Positions 1 to 10,310 of a stretch of 64,000 nt of DNA are shown here, in pieces. The stretch lies in NCBI GenBank assembly GCA_963556495.2, contig OY747706.1:58833630-58897629 (forward strand), given 5' to 3'. Under the pieces are notes generated by a model. That model searched no databases. It saw nothing but the letters and a program-made list of their open reading frames with translations, and had not been told where the DNA came from. How positions within the stretch are numbered: position 1 is the first letter of the stretch; every line of letters begins with the position of its first letter. The position numbers and the translations under genes are program-made. The DNA comes from Valencia hispanica (lineage: Eukaryota; Chordata; Actinopteri; Cyprinodontiformes; Valenciidae).

Positions 1-1541
1 CCCTCCTGTCAGATGTCTTCCCCTAGGCTTTAAAAACAGCAGTTATTAAATCACTACTAAAGAAGAAGAATCTGGACAACACGTTAATGCAGAACTACAG
101 GCCAGTCTCTAATCTTCCATTCATCAGTAAGATTATTGAAAAAGCTGTGTATCAGCGGTTAAATAGCTTAATAACAATGACAAACCGTTTGGATGAACCA
201 CAGTGCTGGTTCTGTTGGACCTCAGTGCAGACACTGTTGATCATGATATTTTATTGGAACGACTGGAGAGCTGGGTCGGACTCTCTGGTACACTACTTGG
301 CTGGTTTGAGTCTTACCTAAAGAACAGGAACTTCTATGTTTCAATAGTAAACTTTTCATCAGAACGAACAGAAATCACATGTGGGGTGCCCCAGGGCTCC
401 ATCCTGGGGCCCCTCTTATTTAATATCTACATGCTCCCACTAGGCAAGATTATAGCGACCAATAACATTAGCTACCATAACTACGCAGATGACACTCAGC
501 TCTACATTACAATGTCACCAGGTGACTCTGAACCCATTCAAACCTTAAATCAATGCATTGACCAAATAAATGGAGGGATGTGCCATAACTTTCTCCAGCT
601 GAATAGAAACAAAACTGAAGTAATTATTTTTGGACCCAAGGAGGAACGATCAAGAGTCAGCACACAGCTTCAGTTAATACAGCTAGAAACTACTGATCAG
701 GCCCGAAATCTAGGTGTGGTAATGGACTCTGACCTGAACCTCCAGGGTCACATAAAGGCAATAACAAGGTCAGCCTTCTATCACCTGAAGAACATTTCTA
801 GGATTAAACGACTGATGTTGCAACAGGACCTAGAAAAACTCATCCATGCGTTTATCTTTAGTCGGATTGAATACTGCAACAGCATCTTCACAGGTCTGCC
901 TAAAAAGTCAATCAGACAGCTGCAGCTGATCCAGAACACTGCCGCTCACGTCCTCACTAGAACCAGGAAAGTAGAGCACATCACCCCAGTTCTAAAGTCC
1001 TTACACTGGCTCCCTGTAGCTCAGAGAATAGACTTCAAAATACTTCTACTAGTTTATAAATCATTACATGGCTTAGCACCAAAATATGTTGAAGACCTGT
1101 TGTCACGGTACCAACCACCAAGACCACTCAGGTCCTCCAACTCTAGCCTGCTAAACATCCCTAGACTCAGAACTAAACATGGAGAAGCAGCTTTCAGTTT
1201 CTATGCTCCCCTTATCTGGAACAGACTTCCTGACGAGTGTAGAGCTGCTGAAACTCTGAACTGCTTTACATCGAGACTAAAAACCCATCTGTTTAGAATT
1301 GCCTTTGAGTAAATGATTGGTCATATGTATGAAATGTGTTCATGCTGTCTTGCTTTATTGATCTTTCTCTTGCTTTATTGTGTATCATGTGTAATGTGTG
1401 TTTCTTTTACTTTTAATTTCCAATGTTATATTCCATCTCTGTTTGTTTTTTGTTTTTTAAATCACCAAATCATGTAAAGCACCTTGAATTACCCTGCTGT
1501 TGAAAGTGTGCTATACAAATAAAAAAGCCTTGCCTTGCCTT
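1..1541 (+). pseudogene. L2-clade LINE, reverse transcriptase half (copy 1)
   Basis: This is the 3' half of a non-LTR retrotransposon of the L2/CR1 group; the 5' part lies off the window. The RT frame is visible in two pieces (about 87-200 and 203-1312). The motifs [31 protein letters not shown] and the catalytic YADDTQLY (around 480-500) are present, followed by the LHWLPV and LIWNRLP C-terminal blocks. Compared with the copy at 18146-19810, about 100 bases are missing near 195-205. That removes the [15 protein letters not shown] block and shifts the frame, so it cannot be active. A 3' UTR follows the stop at 1312 and ends in an AATAAA-like run and a TTGCC tandem tail, typical of fish L2 ends. 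It lies downstream of ACOT exon 4 in the sense of that gene. Confidence 0.9.
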
Positions 1542-2022
1542 TATCTAAATTACAGACTGGAAATTTAAAGCTTAAGCCTCGAAACTTGGATGTCTTCACT
1601 TAGAAAATGACTTGGAACTTGCATGGTTTTGCTTGGCACCTGACTTAAAAGACTAGATACCTGCTCGTGATGTGATGTTCATTGCAGATAGCGTGGGAGC
1701 TGCAGCAGCCAACACAGTCTGTTTGTACACTGAATGTCATGCCAGAGGAAAACCAGATCCGTTAAAACAAACTAGCATGTACGACCTATGACACAGTTCT
1801 GCTCATAAAAGTCCAGCCGAAGATTCTGATAGGAAACATTTCAAAATAACTTGAAAAAGACCTCAAGCAGATTCACCGCCATTACCTATGTTTCATTTGA
1901 AAAACTTCTCCTTTCTTGTGATCTACTCTACAAAGCTCACCTGTTGAATACAGAGTTCACGGATGGAGCTCAGTGAATTTTGCTTTTTTGTTTGAAAGCC
2001 ACATTTTATTTTTTTGATTTAC
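1542..2022. other. Intronic or flanking sequence without recognised content
   Basis: No convincing reading frame or repeat is recognised here. If the ACOT model is right, this is the start of the next intron, directly after the exon 4 donor. The next coding exon, which should hold the nucleophile motif, is not found before the L2 copy and must lie beyond position 1. Confidence 0.5.
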
Positions 2023-2192
2023 CTCAAAGTAGGTCTGCTCCACAATCTTCCCTGTTTCCATGGTGTATTTACATGTCAGGTAATCAAGCGCCATTGTGGC
2101 AATCCCATGTGAGGCCAGCAGAGCTGCACGGTACTCCACCAACTGTCCTCCACCGCCCCACAAATCCAGAAGACCAGGAAAAGGTCCAGGTC
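2023..2192 (-). CDS. ACOT/BAAT-family acyl-CoA thioesterase, exon 4 (start of hydrolase domain)
   Basis: On the minus strand this 170-base exon encodes the PGPFPGLLDLWGGGGQLVEY, RAALLASHGIATMALDYLT and EQTYFE blocks, the hallmark opening of the alpha/beta-hydrolase domain of acyl-CoA thioesterases and bile-acid-CoA:amino-acid N-acyltransferases. The acceptor is ...TTATTTAAAG before 2192 and the donor is GAG|GTAAAT after 2023. Its first two bases complete a glycine codon opened by exon 3 at 28082, and it ends in phase 0 after YFE. From memory of mammalian ACOT genes, the exon boundaries fall at these same two places. The family cleaves acyl-CoA or conjugates bile acids to amino acids. The catalytic Ser/Cys motif lies in the next exon, outside the window, so thioesterase versus acyltransferase cannot be decided. 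A separate paralogue fragment is the main alternative. Confidence 0.85.
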
Positions 2193-2439
2193 CTTTAAAT
2201 AAGTCAGATAAACAAAAACAACACTTACATTCTGTTCATCGCAATATTTATCTGCCAGGTACAGTGGGGGTTTCTGTAAAGTCAACACTTTGCCAGATGT
2301 AAAATTTTTCTCCTCTGTCATATCTGGTCGCATAGTTCTGCTTTTGTGTTCTTTAATGCTTGGTTCTGGTTAATGACCACAACAGGCCCTGAACAATTAA
2401 CTCTCTATCCTCAAACAACCTAAATGATCTAAATGTTAG
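2193..2439. other. Intron sequence next to exon 4, unassigned
   Basis: The minus strand holds an open frame of about 35 codons (roughly 2333-2229) ending at a GTAAGT. The distance from there to the exon 4 acceptor is only 36 bases, too short for a normal intron, and I do not recognise the peptide. Treated as non-coding. Confidence 0.4.
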
Positions 2440-4200
2440 TTGAAGTTCAATGACGGCGCCATTGTGTTTGGGTCGCCGTCTGTCTCTGTGCACTCTGTTT
2501 TCTTTGTGGCAATTTTTGAACTTGTTGGAATAAAAATTCTCTATGATCGCCAAACGCTACTGGATTTTCGATTATCTGGCCAGCATTTGGTGAAGTTTAA
2601 GTGTGACGTACATGGAAATGTTTGCCCACCTTTCCTATCTGAGATATCGGTCTATCCCCACAGTGTCCCTCTTCCTGCTGTGTGCAGAGTGCACCGTAGA
2701 CGCAGAGGCAAGCGCAGTGGTAGGCTGGTGAAGCTAAAAGTCCGATTGCTGCTTGCTGTCCCTGTGCATGGCAGTTCTGGCTCAAGTTGTCTTCTTGATT
2801 CAATCAGCTATCTGGTTCCTGTGGTCGGTTGGATGGGTGTGAGGGTACGGTTTTGTCATCTCCGCTTCTCTCGTCCCCAGCAGAGAGGAGTGAACTTCAA
2901 GAATCTCCGGCCACTAAACTGAATGGGAGCAGAGGCTTCTATGGCTCTAGCCCGGATGGCGCTGGTAAATGCCAGATCTCTGTTGAACAAACCGTTCATC
3001 TTAAAGGATTTTATTGTTTCTCATGAACTGTATTTCCTATGTGTGACAGAGACTTGGATCGGTGTTGGAGAGTCTAGTGCCTTTTCTGAACATTTGGCAG
3101 ATGACTTTACCCATTTCTCCATGGCAAGAGCGTCTGGTCGTGGAGGTAGTGTGCCGACAGTTTGTGAGAAACTTTAAATGAAGGTATGCAGCTTTTCCCC
3201 CAAAATAAACGTAACGATAGCCTTTTTATTTGAGCATTTATGACTCAAACATCTCCTGAAGAGCATACTGACACCTTGTCAGCTCACAGTGGGTGCACCT
3301 ATAAGCCTGTATACAATTTTTTCCTATTGTCTGTCTGGTCGGCTTTTCCTGTGCTGTCTGCGGATGTGATGTCAAGTGCGTTCTTTTTAATTTGATAAAT
3401 GCTGCTGTTAATGTCGCTGAATCTGTTACCATTGAGGCCTCACCTGCAGTATGTGAAAACTTCCTTAGCTTTTTCATAAATAAGGTTGAAAAAACTAGGG
3501 CACTTATCAGCCCTCCATCTGTTGGCCTGTCAGATTCTGTCACATGAACAACTTTATTTTTTCAGTTTGAGCCTGTGACACTCTCAATCGAAGAGGGTTG
3601 TCAGTCATTTGAAGCCGACTGGTTCGCCAAATGATCCAATTCCCCCACCCCTGTTTAAAGAGGTTTTTTCCACTACAGCAGCGTTTGTTTTGCATAGCTT
3701 GAATCGAAGCTTGGTAAATGGGGTGGTGCCAGCAAGTTTTAAACATGATATTGTTCAGCCATTAATAAAGAAGTTTGGCCTTGAATTAAATGACCAGTCA
3801 AACTTCCGTCCAATTTCCAAGCTACCTCTGCAGTATAAAAACAGGGACAAGGAAGAGTGACCATATCTGATCGATTCATTGGCTCCGTCCTTTTTCGAAT
3901 TAATTTCAAGCTTTTATTTGTTTTTAAATGCCTTAATGGTCTTGCCACACGCCATCTGTCTGTCTTGCTGACGTTACACGCCCCTTCACAATCTCTTAGG
4001 TCAGTGGAGAGTGGTCTCCTTGTGGTTCCTCAGACCAAATGAAGTCTTAGAGGAGACATATCCTTCTGTTATTGGTCCTAAATTGTGAAATGATCTGCCC
4101 CTGAATGTAAAACACTTATGGTGTTTAAATCTTGTCTTACGACTCCCTCGCTTTGACAACTAGAATTGTCTAATTTTACTGTTAATACTGTGTCTGTACC
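2440..4200 (+). pseudogene. Internally deleted LINE (L2/Rex1-like), endonuclease and RT remnants
   Basis: From 2440 a frame carries the basic RRRRGKRSGRLVKLK region that precedes the endonuclease in fish LINEs. ARSLLNKPFILKDFIVSHEL and the ETWIG endonuclease block follow (about 2960-3060). After a foreign insert at 3178-3386 the element resumes with the pre-RT linker (NAAVNVAESV, about 3400). It then gives an RT start (NFRPISKLPL, about 3800) joined directly to the C-terminal FKLLFVFKCLNGLA and SLRSVESGLLVVPQTK blocks (3910-4040). Most of the RT, including the catalytic YADD, is deleted. Multiple stops and frameshifts make it dead. It lies wholly inside the ACOT intron. Confidence 0.8.
3178..3386. 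mobile_element. MITE-like insert in the LINE, flanked by TTAA
   Basis: The insert interrupts the LINE reading frame and is bordered by TTAA at 3174-3177 and 3387-3390, as for piggyBac-type insertions. Its right part (about 3262-3380) recurs inverted at about 4490-4611, with shared landmarks AGTGGGTGCACCTATAAGCC and the GCGGATGTGAtGTCAAG block. It encodes nothing obvious. It looks like a truncated copy of the element at 4205-4660. Confidence 0.5.
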
Positions 4201-4204
4201 GTTC

Positions 4205-5036
4205 TATTAAAGGGGCTATGCAATTTTCTGAAATTTAAACTCTGAGACCTGTGGCCAAAAAACGGAACTGTCTTCCTTTCTGCTCACTCTTGCAGCGCGC
4301 GCTCGTACGCCGGTCGCTCACAATCTACGATCGTTTTCAGGCACTTGTCAGAGGTTTAACTTTTTTTGTCTTATGTGGAGTTACTATTGGTGTCAAAGTT
4401 GTCCTTGGTCTCTTCTGTGTATTCGCACAATCCACTGAACTGCTTGCGAGTGCTGACTAGCGGTGGTGGCAGAGTGATCTGAAACATTTAACATGAACGC
4501 GCTTGACGTCACATCCGCAGACAGCGCGGGAAAATCCGACCCGACAGAAAATAGAAAAAATTGGATACAGGCTTATAGCTGCACCCACTGTCAAGTCTTG
4601 GCAGATTCTCAGTAGTCTATAGCTTTGGACTAACACGTGTGTTCTTCAACTATCCCATAATATCTCTAGTTTAGGGTGTGTGTCCAGCTGGAAGGTGTCA
4701 GGTCTTCTGCAGCCTCTAACAGGTTTTCTTCCAGGATTGACAAAGATTTCATGTATTTACTTCTCAAAGATGGAATTCTTTTGTTTTGTATTTTATTGAA
4801 TTGTTTAGCTTTTCTTTGCTTTAAGCTCTATGTAAGTGAGCTGCTTGCTGAATGTTTTTTTTACTTTTTGAAAAAAAGGATTGGCTTAACAAGCATGTGC
4901 TTCAGCCAATACCTTTTTGATTAGCCTTATCTCATGCTTTGTCTCGTGGTAATTCTTTCTTTTGTATTTAACTGAACGCTAATCAAATAAATGATTATGA
5001 CTATGAATGATTTAGCTCTGCCCATCCCATATTAGC
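4205..5036. mobile_element. Probable non-autonomous DNA transposon plus unassigned sequence
   Basis: It begins with TTAAAGGGGCTATGCAATTT, close to the TTAAATGAAGGTATGCAGCT at the start of the insert at 3178. It contains a CpG-rich block with GACGTCAC and GACAGCGCGGGAAAA (about 4500-4540) that is also found in the MITE at 20799-21238. The far boundary is not clear. The A/T-rich part from about 4660 to 5036 shows nothing I recognise. Confidence 0.4.
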
Positions 5037-5770
5037 TCTGGCCAGCTTCCATGTTCCTGAAAAAAGCATCTCCAGAGCACCCCTCATCTTGTTTCACAAT
5101 GAGGATGGTGTGTTCAGGTTGATGTGCAGAGTTTGTTTTCTGCCACACAGTGTTTGACATGAAAAGTTTAAGAAGGTTTGCTGTGTCTCCTACATGGCTA
5201 CTGGGAAAGTGCAAACAAGACTTGAGGGTTTTTTTCTGGTCACTCTTCCATCACAGTCAGATCTGTGAAGTGCTGTCTTGTCCACAGATTCTCCCACCGG
5301 AGTCATGGATCTCTGCAGCTCCTCCAAAGGTACCCTGGTCCTCCTGGCTGTTTCTATCTGATTACAGCTCTCCTGTCAGTCCAGGTGGACGTTCATGTCC
5401 TGGTAGGTCAGCAGCTGGTCCATCTTCTCTCCATGTCCAGATGATGGATAGAACAGAACTCTGTGAAACGTTGTAGAACCTGACCTTGCTTTAGACTGAA
5501 CCAGAACCTCCTCCCAGACCTGCTGCTGGGTTCCTTTGTCTTCATGATGCTGGGTGTTCTCTGATGTTCTTTAAAGAACCTCTGAGGCCTTCATAGAACA
5601 GCTGCATTTATACTGAGGTTTAAATGACTCAGCTGGACTCTGTTTACTAATTAGGTTACTTCTGAAGCCAACTGAAAGCATTGGAATTTATTTAGTGTAA
5701 TCAAAATCATCGGAGCACACACACAGTTGGAACCATATAGGTACATGCCCTTCAGAGTAAACTTTTTTGT
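5037..5770 (-). pseudogene. Tc1-like transposon remnant (minus strand)
   Basis: Read on the minus strand, this has the layout of a fish Tc1 element. A terminal region near 5770 is followed by the conserved leader ending in an ATG around 5545. A heavily mutated transposase follows, with a recognisable PEHTILIVK block near 5115. It is truncated before the final catalytic residue. There is no long open frame; recognition rests on remembered nucleotide similarity to the family. Confidence 0.6.
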
Positions 5771-5894
5771 TTTAGATCAATAAATATTTTTTAAAAATTG
5801 TATTTGTGAAATGTCAGAATAAAAACAAAGAGAATTGTTATGTATTTGTATTACTTTCATTAAAGTCAGAAGTATTCATACATTAAGTATATTA

Positions 5895-6236
5895 AATGGT
5901 AAAAAATGGTAAATGGCCTGTACTTGTATAGCGCTTTATTTAGTCCTTGAGGACCCCAAAGCGCTTCACACTGCATTCAGTCAATCACCCATTCACACAC
6001 ACATTCACACACTGGTGATGGCAAGCTACATTGTAGCCACAGCTGCCCTGGGGCACATTGACAGAAGTGAGGCTGCTGAACACTGGCGCCACCTGGCCCT
6101 CTGACCACCACCAGTAGGCAGAAGGGTGAAGTGTCTTGCCAAAGGACACAACCACTGAGACTGACAGAGCGGGGGCTCGAACTGGCAACCCTCCGGTTAC
6201 AAGACGAACCCCTTCACCTGAGCCACAGTCGCCCCA
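5895..6236 (-). mobile_element. tRNA-derived SINE
   Basis: On the minus strand the head carries tRNA-like RNA polymerase III promoter boxes: an A box close to TGGCTCAGGTG (about 6218-6228) and a B box, AGTTCGAGCCC (about 6173-6183), spaced as in a tRNA. The tail, ending near 5895, reads AAAGCGCTATACAAGTACAG and resembles LINE 3' ends, which would let a LINE supply retrotransposition. It sits inside the Tc1 remnant. Confidence 0.75.
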
Positions 6237-6250
6237 TAACCCTAACCCTA
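6237..6250 (+). repeat. Short telomere-like CCCTAA run
   Basis: Two to three CCCTAA units next to the SINE head. Too short to say more than that it matches the vertebrate telomere repeat. Confidence 0.4.
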
Positions 6251-6523
6251 AACTCCAGAGGATTCTATTCTGAGCTTAAGAAGCTTCTGATTGGTTGATT
6301 GAGTCCATCTGGGTTAATTGGTGGCACCCCAGTGGATGGATATAAAGGCACCTCCAAACACAGAGCATTTTTCTTTGACCTCATAGGAAAATCAATAAAA
6401 ATCAATCAAGACATCAGGAGAAGAATTGTGGACCTCCACAAGTGTGGTCCATCTTTAGGTTTAAGCAAGTATAAAACACGGGAAGATCATACCATCATAT
6501 GGATTCTGTTTTTTGGTGTGAAA

Positions 6524-7892
6524 TAGGGTTGGGCAATGTCCCCCAAATTGGCAGTTAACGATGTTTACAGTAAAACATTGCGATGGACGATGATTTTGTC
6601 ACCTGGGGGGGATGGGGGAACTTTTTTTTCTCTATCTCTTTACATAGGCCTAAAAATTGTTTTACTTAAAAAGTAGGAAAAAACGTAATTTCGTAAACTG
6701 TACTTTCGTTATTTTACCACACTAATACATTATAAGTTGTAATATGTTGTACGTTTCAAGTTGTAATACACTTCACGCAAGCTGCGTGAATCACTGAAAG
6801 CGTGAATGAAGTGGCCACTTCTAAATGGGACTCACTGTACTCACCCGAGCTTTTTAATACATGGCACTCTGTTGCACTTAAGGGGGAAAAAAAGAGACTG
6901 ATGAACCGAGCTGTAAAGCACAACTTATTTTCGTGGTGGACCAGTCGCTGATGCCAAAAAGTAAAAAAAAAAAGAAATAAAACTTGACATCCGGATTTTG
7001 TCCTCAGTCACCCATAAGGAAGGCGGTCAGGATCCACATACTACTCTAGGTTGTTCTCCTCCCAGGTAAGAGCCTTACAAAAAGTTCTTCCTACCAAGCA
7101 GCTCCACGACGCGCTCCTCCCCTGTGTCAGCTGACAGGCAAACAGCTAATCTACTTTGAAGGTCTCACGTCTCCACCCTCGGCGTGCTACGCCCCCGTCA
7201 GCCGGAAAAAGCTGGAAAACAAAAGGCAGGCACCAATATCCGGGCACCCTTGACTCATAGTGCGCATAGCGCTAGTTGTGCGGCGATCCTCGCTCGCTTC
7301 TCAAAACAGAGGTGAAACGGTACTCACAGACCGTGAGTACGAGCGATGACGCACACACGTCTCCCGCAAAACTCCAAGCGGCAGACAGGCAGGACGAGGC
7401 AGATCATCGACGTGTGCGCGTCATCGCTCTTACTTTTGCTGGTGACGTGAGCGCGTCATCGCTCGTGGTGTTCTGGCCAGTGGGTTCAGTCCTTGCTGTC
7501 CTACCTCAGCTCCTTTTATGTGCAACCAAACACGTTTTTGTGCATCTGTAACAAAGCAGCTGATTGCTGCGCTCCTCTTCCTGACTCATCCAGATAAGTT
7601 CAGTTTTTCTCTTGGACCTTCACAGAGGGAAAACAAATGCAAACAAAACACACCAAATCCACACAAACAAACCATGCAAAATAAATACAAAAATATACAA
7701 ATATTTCCTACTGTGCAACACATATGCATTAGGTAGCCTATATTCTCAATGTTTACAGAGCCGTCCCAGCAAAGTTGTTAGGTAAACTATAGAAGAGACT
7801 ATAAGATTAGTGTGTGTCTGACAGGGTGGGGGGTGTGGCATTACGATGGTGGCTCTCCATCGTGATGTCGGTCAGCCATTGGCACAACCCTA
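6524..7892. mobile_element. Non-autonomous hAT transposon with perfect 8-bp target duplication
   Basis: The 1369-bp element is flanked by the identical octamer GTGTGAAA at 6516-6523 and 7893-7900. It starts TAGGGTTGGGCAATG and ends CATTGGCACAACCCTA, giving imperfect terminal inverted repeats beginning TAGGGTTG. An 8-bp duplication with such ends is the signature of hAT elements. No transposase frame is present, so it depended on a partner. The interior (about 7060-7480) is CpG-rich and holds strong hairpins built from GCGTCATCGCTC. It interrupts the Tc1 remnant, so it is younger. Confidence 0.85.
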
Positions 7893-8689
7893 GTGTGAAA
7901 TGTGCGAATTAACCCCTGGACAACAGCAAAAGACCATGTGAAGATGCTGACTGAAACTAGTAAGACAGTGTATCTTTCCCCAGTAAAACCAGTCCTTTAC
8001 CACGAGAAGCTGAAAGGTTACTCTGGGAAGAGGAAGCCATTACACCAAAACCACTATAAAAAGCCAGACTGCAGTTTGTAACTGAACATGGAGACAAAAA
8101 TTGGAATTTCTGGAGACATCTCCTAAGGTCTGATGAAACAAAAACTGAACTGTTCGGCCATAATGATAAACTGTATATTTGTAGGAAAAATGGGGAAGCT
8201 ATGAAGCCTCAAAACTCCATCCCAACTGTTAAGTATGGTGGTGGCAGCATCATGCTGTGGGGTTGTTTCCTGCAGAAGGGATTGGTGCACTTCACTAAAT
8301 AGATGGCATCATGAAAAAAGAAAATGATGCAGACATATAGAAGCAGGATGTGAAGACATCAGCCAGGAGGTTGACGCTTGGGTCTAAATGGGTCTTCAAG
8401 ATGGATGATGACCCCAAGATGACCTCCAGATTAGTTACAGAGTGGCTTCGAGACAACAGAGTCAATGTATTGGAGTGACCATCACAAAGCCCTGATCTCA
8501 GTCCCATAGATAATTAGTGGATGGCACTGAAAAGGTGAGTGGGAGCAAGAAGACTACAACCCTGACCCAGTTCCACCAGGAGAAGTCGGCCAAGATTCCA
8601 GTAAACTTGTAGAAAGTACAAAAAAAGGTAGAAACCTGCTACAGCAACTCCAACATCAGGAACATGTAGAGTGCACAACCTGCAACTCA

Positions 8690-8940
8690 AACTATGGCGC
8701 TCTTTGTGGACTACAGAGACTACAAGTAGGAGACCACACCCCCATTTAGAACGAGGGTGTAGAGGTGGAGAAAGTCAGCTGCTTCAGATTCCTCCACATC
8801 AACATCAACAAGGAACTGAGCTGGTCACACCATGTTGATTTGTGCAGCAAGACAACAGCTTTTGTTCTGAAGGTGAATGAGAAGGTTTGGCATGGACTTC
8901 ACCGACAGTATTCTGTCTGGCTGCATAACCAGCTAGTATA
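8690..8940 (+). pseudogene. Short LINE-like RT C-terminal fragment
   Basis: Translation near 8760-8890 gives VEVEKVSCFRFLHINI followed by NKELSWSHHVD. This resembles the FKYLGVHISDDLTW block downstream of the RT active site in many fish LINEs. The fragment is short and its limits are unclear. Confidence 0.4.
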
Positions 8941-8956
8941 ACAGCTGTAATGCTTA

Positions 8957-9430
8957 GGGGCCTCATTTGGATAACTTTGAGTAGAATCCTTATTACAACT
9001 GTATTTGAGATCAGTAAAAAAAGTTTACTTATGCAAAAATAAAAATTTATAAATTATAAAACCTAGAGGATGCACAGCTGCACACAATTTGCGCTTTATA
9101 AATCCCACTCTCCCTAGAAATGTGCTCAGGTGATTTTGGAACATATGCAGCCTCCTACACACCCACTTTCTGCCATAAATGGTAAATGCAAAGTACCTTA
9201 TGAACATTCTGGGCAGACTTAAGCCGTCTGCTATGAGGCATTTCATGGGTAACCATGGCAACCGAGAGAGTGGGAAAAAACACAATTCCACTGAGGCTGA
9301 AATCAAGGCACTTGTGGCTGAGTTAAAAGGGCTGGAAAAGCAGTTTATTGCAATCAATTTATCTGCACTAAATATTATTTGGGGGTAACAAATAAACAGA
9401 AGAGCTATGAGTGACACAGCGTAGATGAAG
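8957..9430 (+). pseudogene. Harbinger-type fragment with Myb/SANT-like ORF start
   Basis: The left end GGGGCCTCATTT and the following ~250 bases recur inverted at 32795-33020, which marks a repeat family. From about 9254 the frame reads GNRESGKKHNSTEAEIKALV, similar to the start of the Myb/SANT-like DNA-binding protein encoded by PIF/Harbinger elements. It stops after about 45 codons. No transposase part is present. Assignment to Harbinger is by this resemblance only. Confidence 0.5.
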
Positions 9431-9574
9431 CGGTGTGGCAAACATAAATAAAACACTTAAAAAGGAGAATGCAGATCCAACTTTATAAATTAACTTGAAT
9501 AAACTTTATTTAATTACTTGTTACCAAGTAAAGCAATTTATTTAAGTTTGCTCAACTTGACAGTTTTATAAACT

Positions 9575-9930
9575 TAATCTGTCATCCAGCAGAACACCCC
9601 ATTCAGTTTGATGAACACTGGCCGGCTTTAAAGCGCACTGAATCTACACCTGCTTGTTCTATTCCGAGGAAGGAAAACAAAAGAAATTCCAACCCAAAAC
9701 AACATATATAACTCCGCTTGGAATCCCACTGAAAAACAGATTTGCAGCCCTCAGTTCCCCGAAAGACGACGCAGCCCCTGGGACCAGTCAAGATCACCAG
9801 GAGAAATCCAGCGACATGAAGCAGAGAGATGGGAAAGAAAGATACCCCCCCAGCAAAAATTCTCATCAAAGACTTTTCTAGCCAGACCACTGGAGTTTAT
9901 AGCTGCTCCAATAATACAGTGAGAGAAATC
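9575..9930 (+). pseudogene. L2 ORF1 fragment
   Basis: The frame 9654-9881 reads IPLKNRFAALSSPKDDAAP, the linker that precedes the esterase domain in L2 ORF1. The relative at 55692-56363 has the comparable SNRFRALDADFPPL. It is interrupted by the SINE at 9931. Confidence 0.6.
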
Positions 9931-10310
9931 TGTCCATCCCTCCATTTTCTGTACCCGTCCATCCTAATGCAGGGTTGGGGGGTGGGGGGCTGTTGCGAGA
10001 GGCGGGGTACACCCTGGACAGGTCGCCAGTCCATCGCAGGGCAACACACAGACATACAGGACAAACAACCATACACGCACACACTCATACCTAAGGGCAA
10101 TTTTAGGGAAACCAATTCACCTAACAGTCATGTTTTTGGACTGTGGGAGGAAGCCGGAGTACCCAGAGAGAACCCACGCATGCACAGGGAGAACATGCAA
10201 ACTCCATGCAGAAAGACCCCAGGCTGGGATTTGATACCAGGACCTTCTTGTTGCAAGGCAACAGTGCTACCAACTGCACCACTGTGCAGCCCTGCTCCAC
10301 TGTGCAGCAC
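9931..10310 (-). mobile_element. V-SINE-like SINE
   Basis: On the minus strand it starts with a tRNA-like head (A box near GTGGTGCAGTTGGTAGC, B box GGTATCAAATCCC at about 10220-10232). The conserved core with CTCCGGCTTCCTCCCACAGT (about 10141-10160), diagnostic of vertebrate V-SINEs, follows. The rest of the body and a GGATGGACGGGTACAG tail follow. It splits ORF1 of the outer L2. Confidence 0.75.

Larger units (their letters stand above)
5780..8640 (+). pseudogene. Second Tc1-like transposon remnant, split by a SINE and an hAT element
   Basis: An inverted-repeat-like segment (AAGTCAGAAGTATTCATACA, about 5862-5881) precedes the transposase start near 6376, which reads as IRRRIVDLHKCGPSLG, the Tc1 helix-turn-helix. 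After the hAT insert the transposase resumes at 7901 and is readable with many stops, including the GGGSIMLWG-like block near 8235-8265, to about 8630. Removing 5895-6236 and 6524-7892 restores a continuous though degenerate Tc1 sequence. It is not functional. Confidence 0.7.

Noticed and set aside
2229..2333. Possible additional coding exon on the minus strand ending at GTAAGT, just before ACOT exon 4
   Set aside because: The implied intron would be 36 bases, and the peptide does not belong to the thioesterase family, whose exon 3 sequence is found at 28.1 kb with matching phase.
6171..6230. tRNA-like A and B boxes
   Set aside because: They belong to a SINE head with a LINE-like tail; no clover-leaf with intact acceptor stem is present, so no tRNA gene is called.
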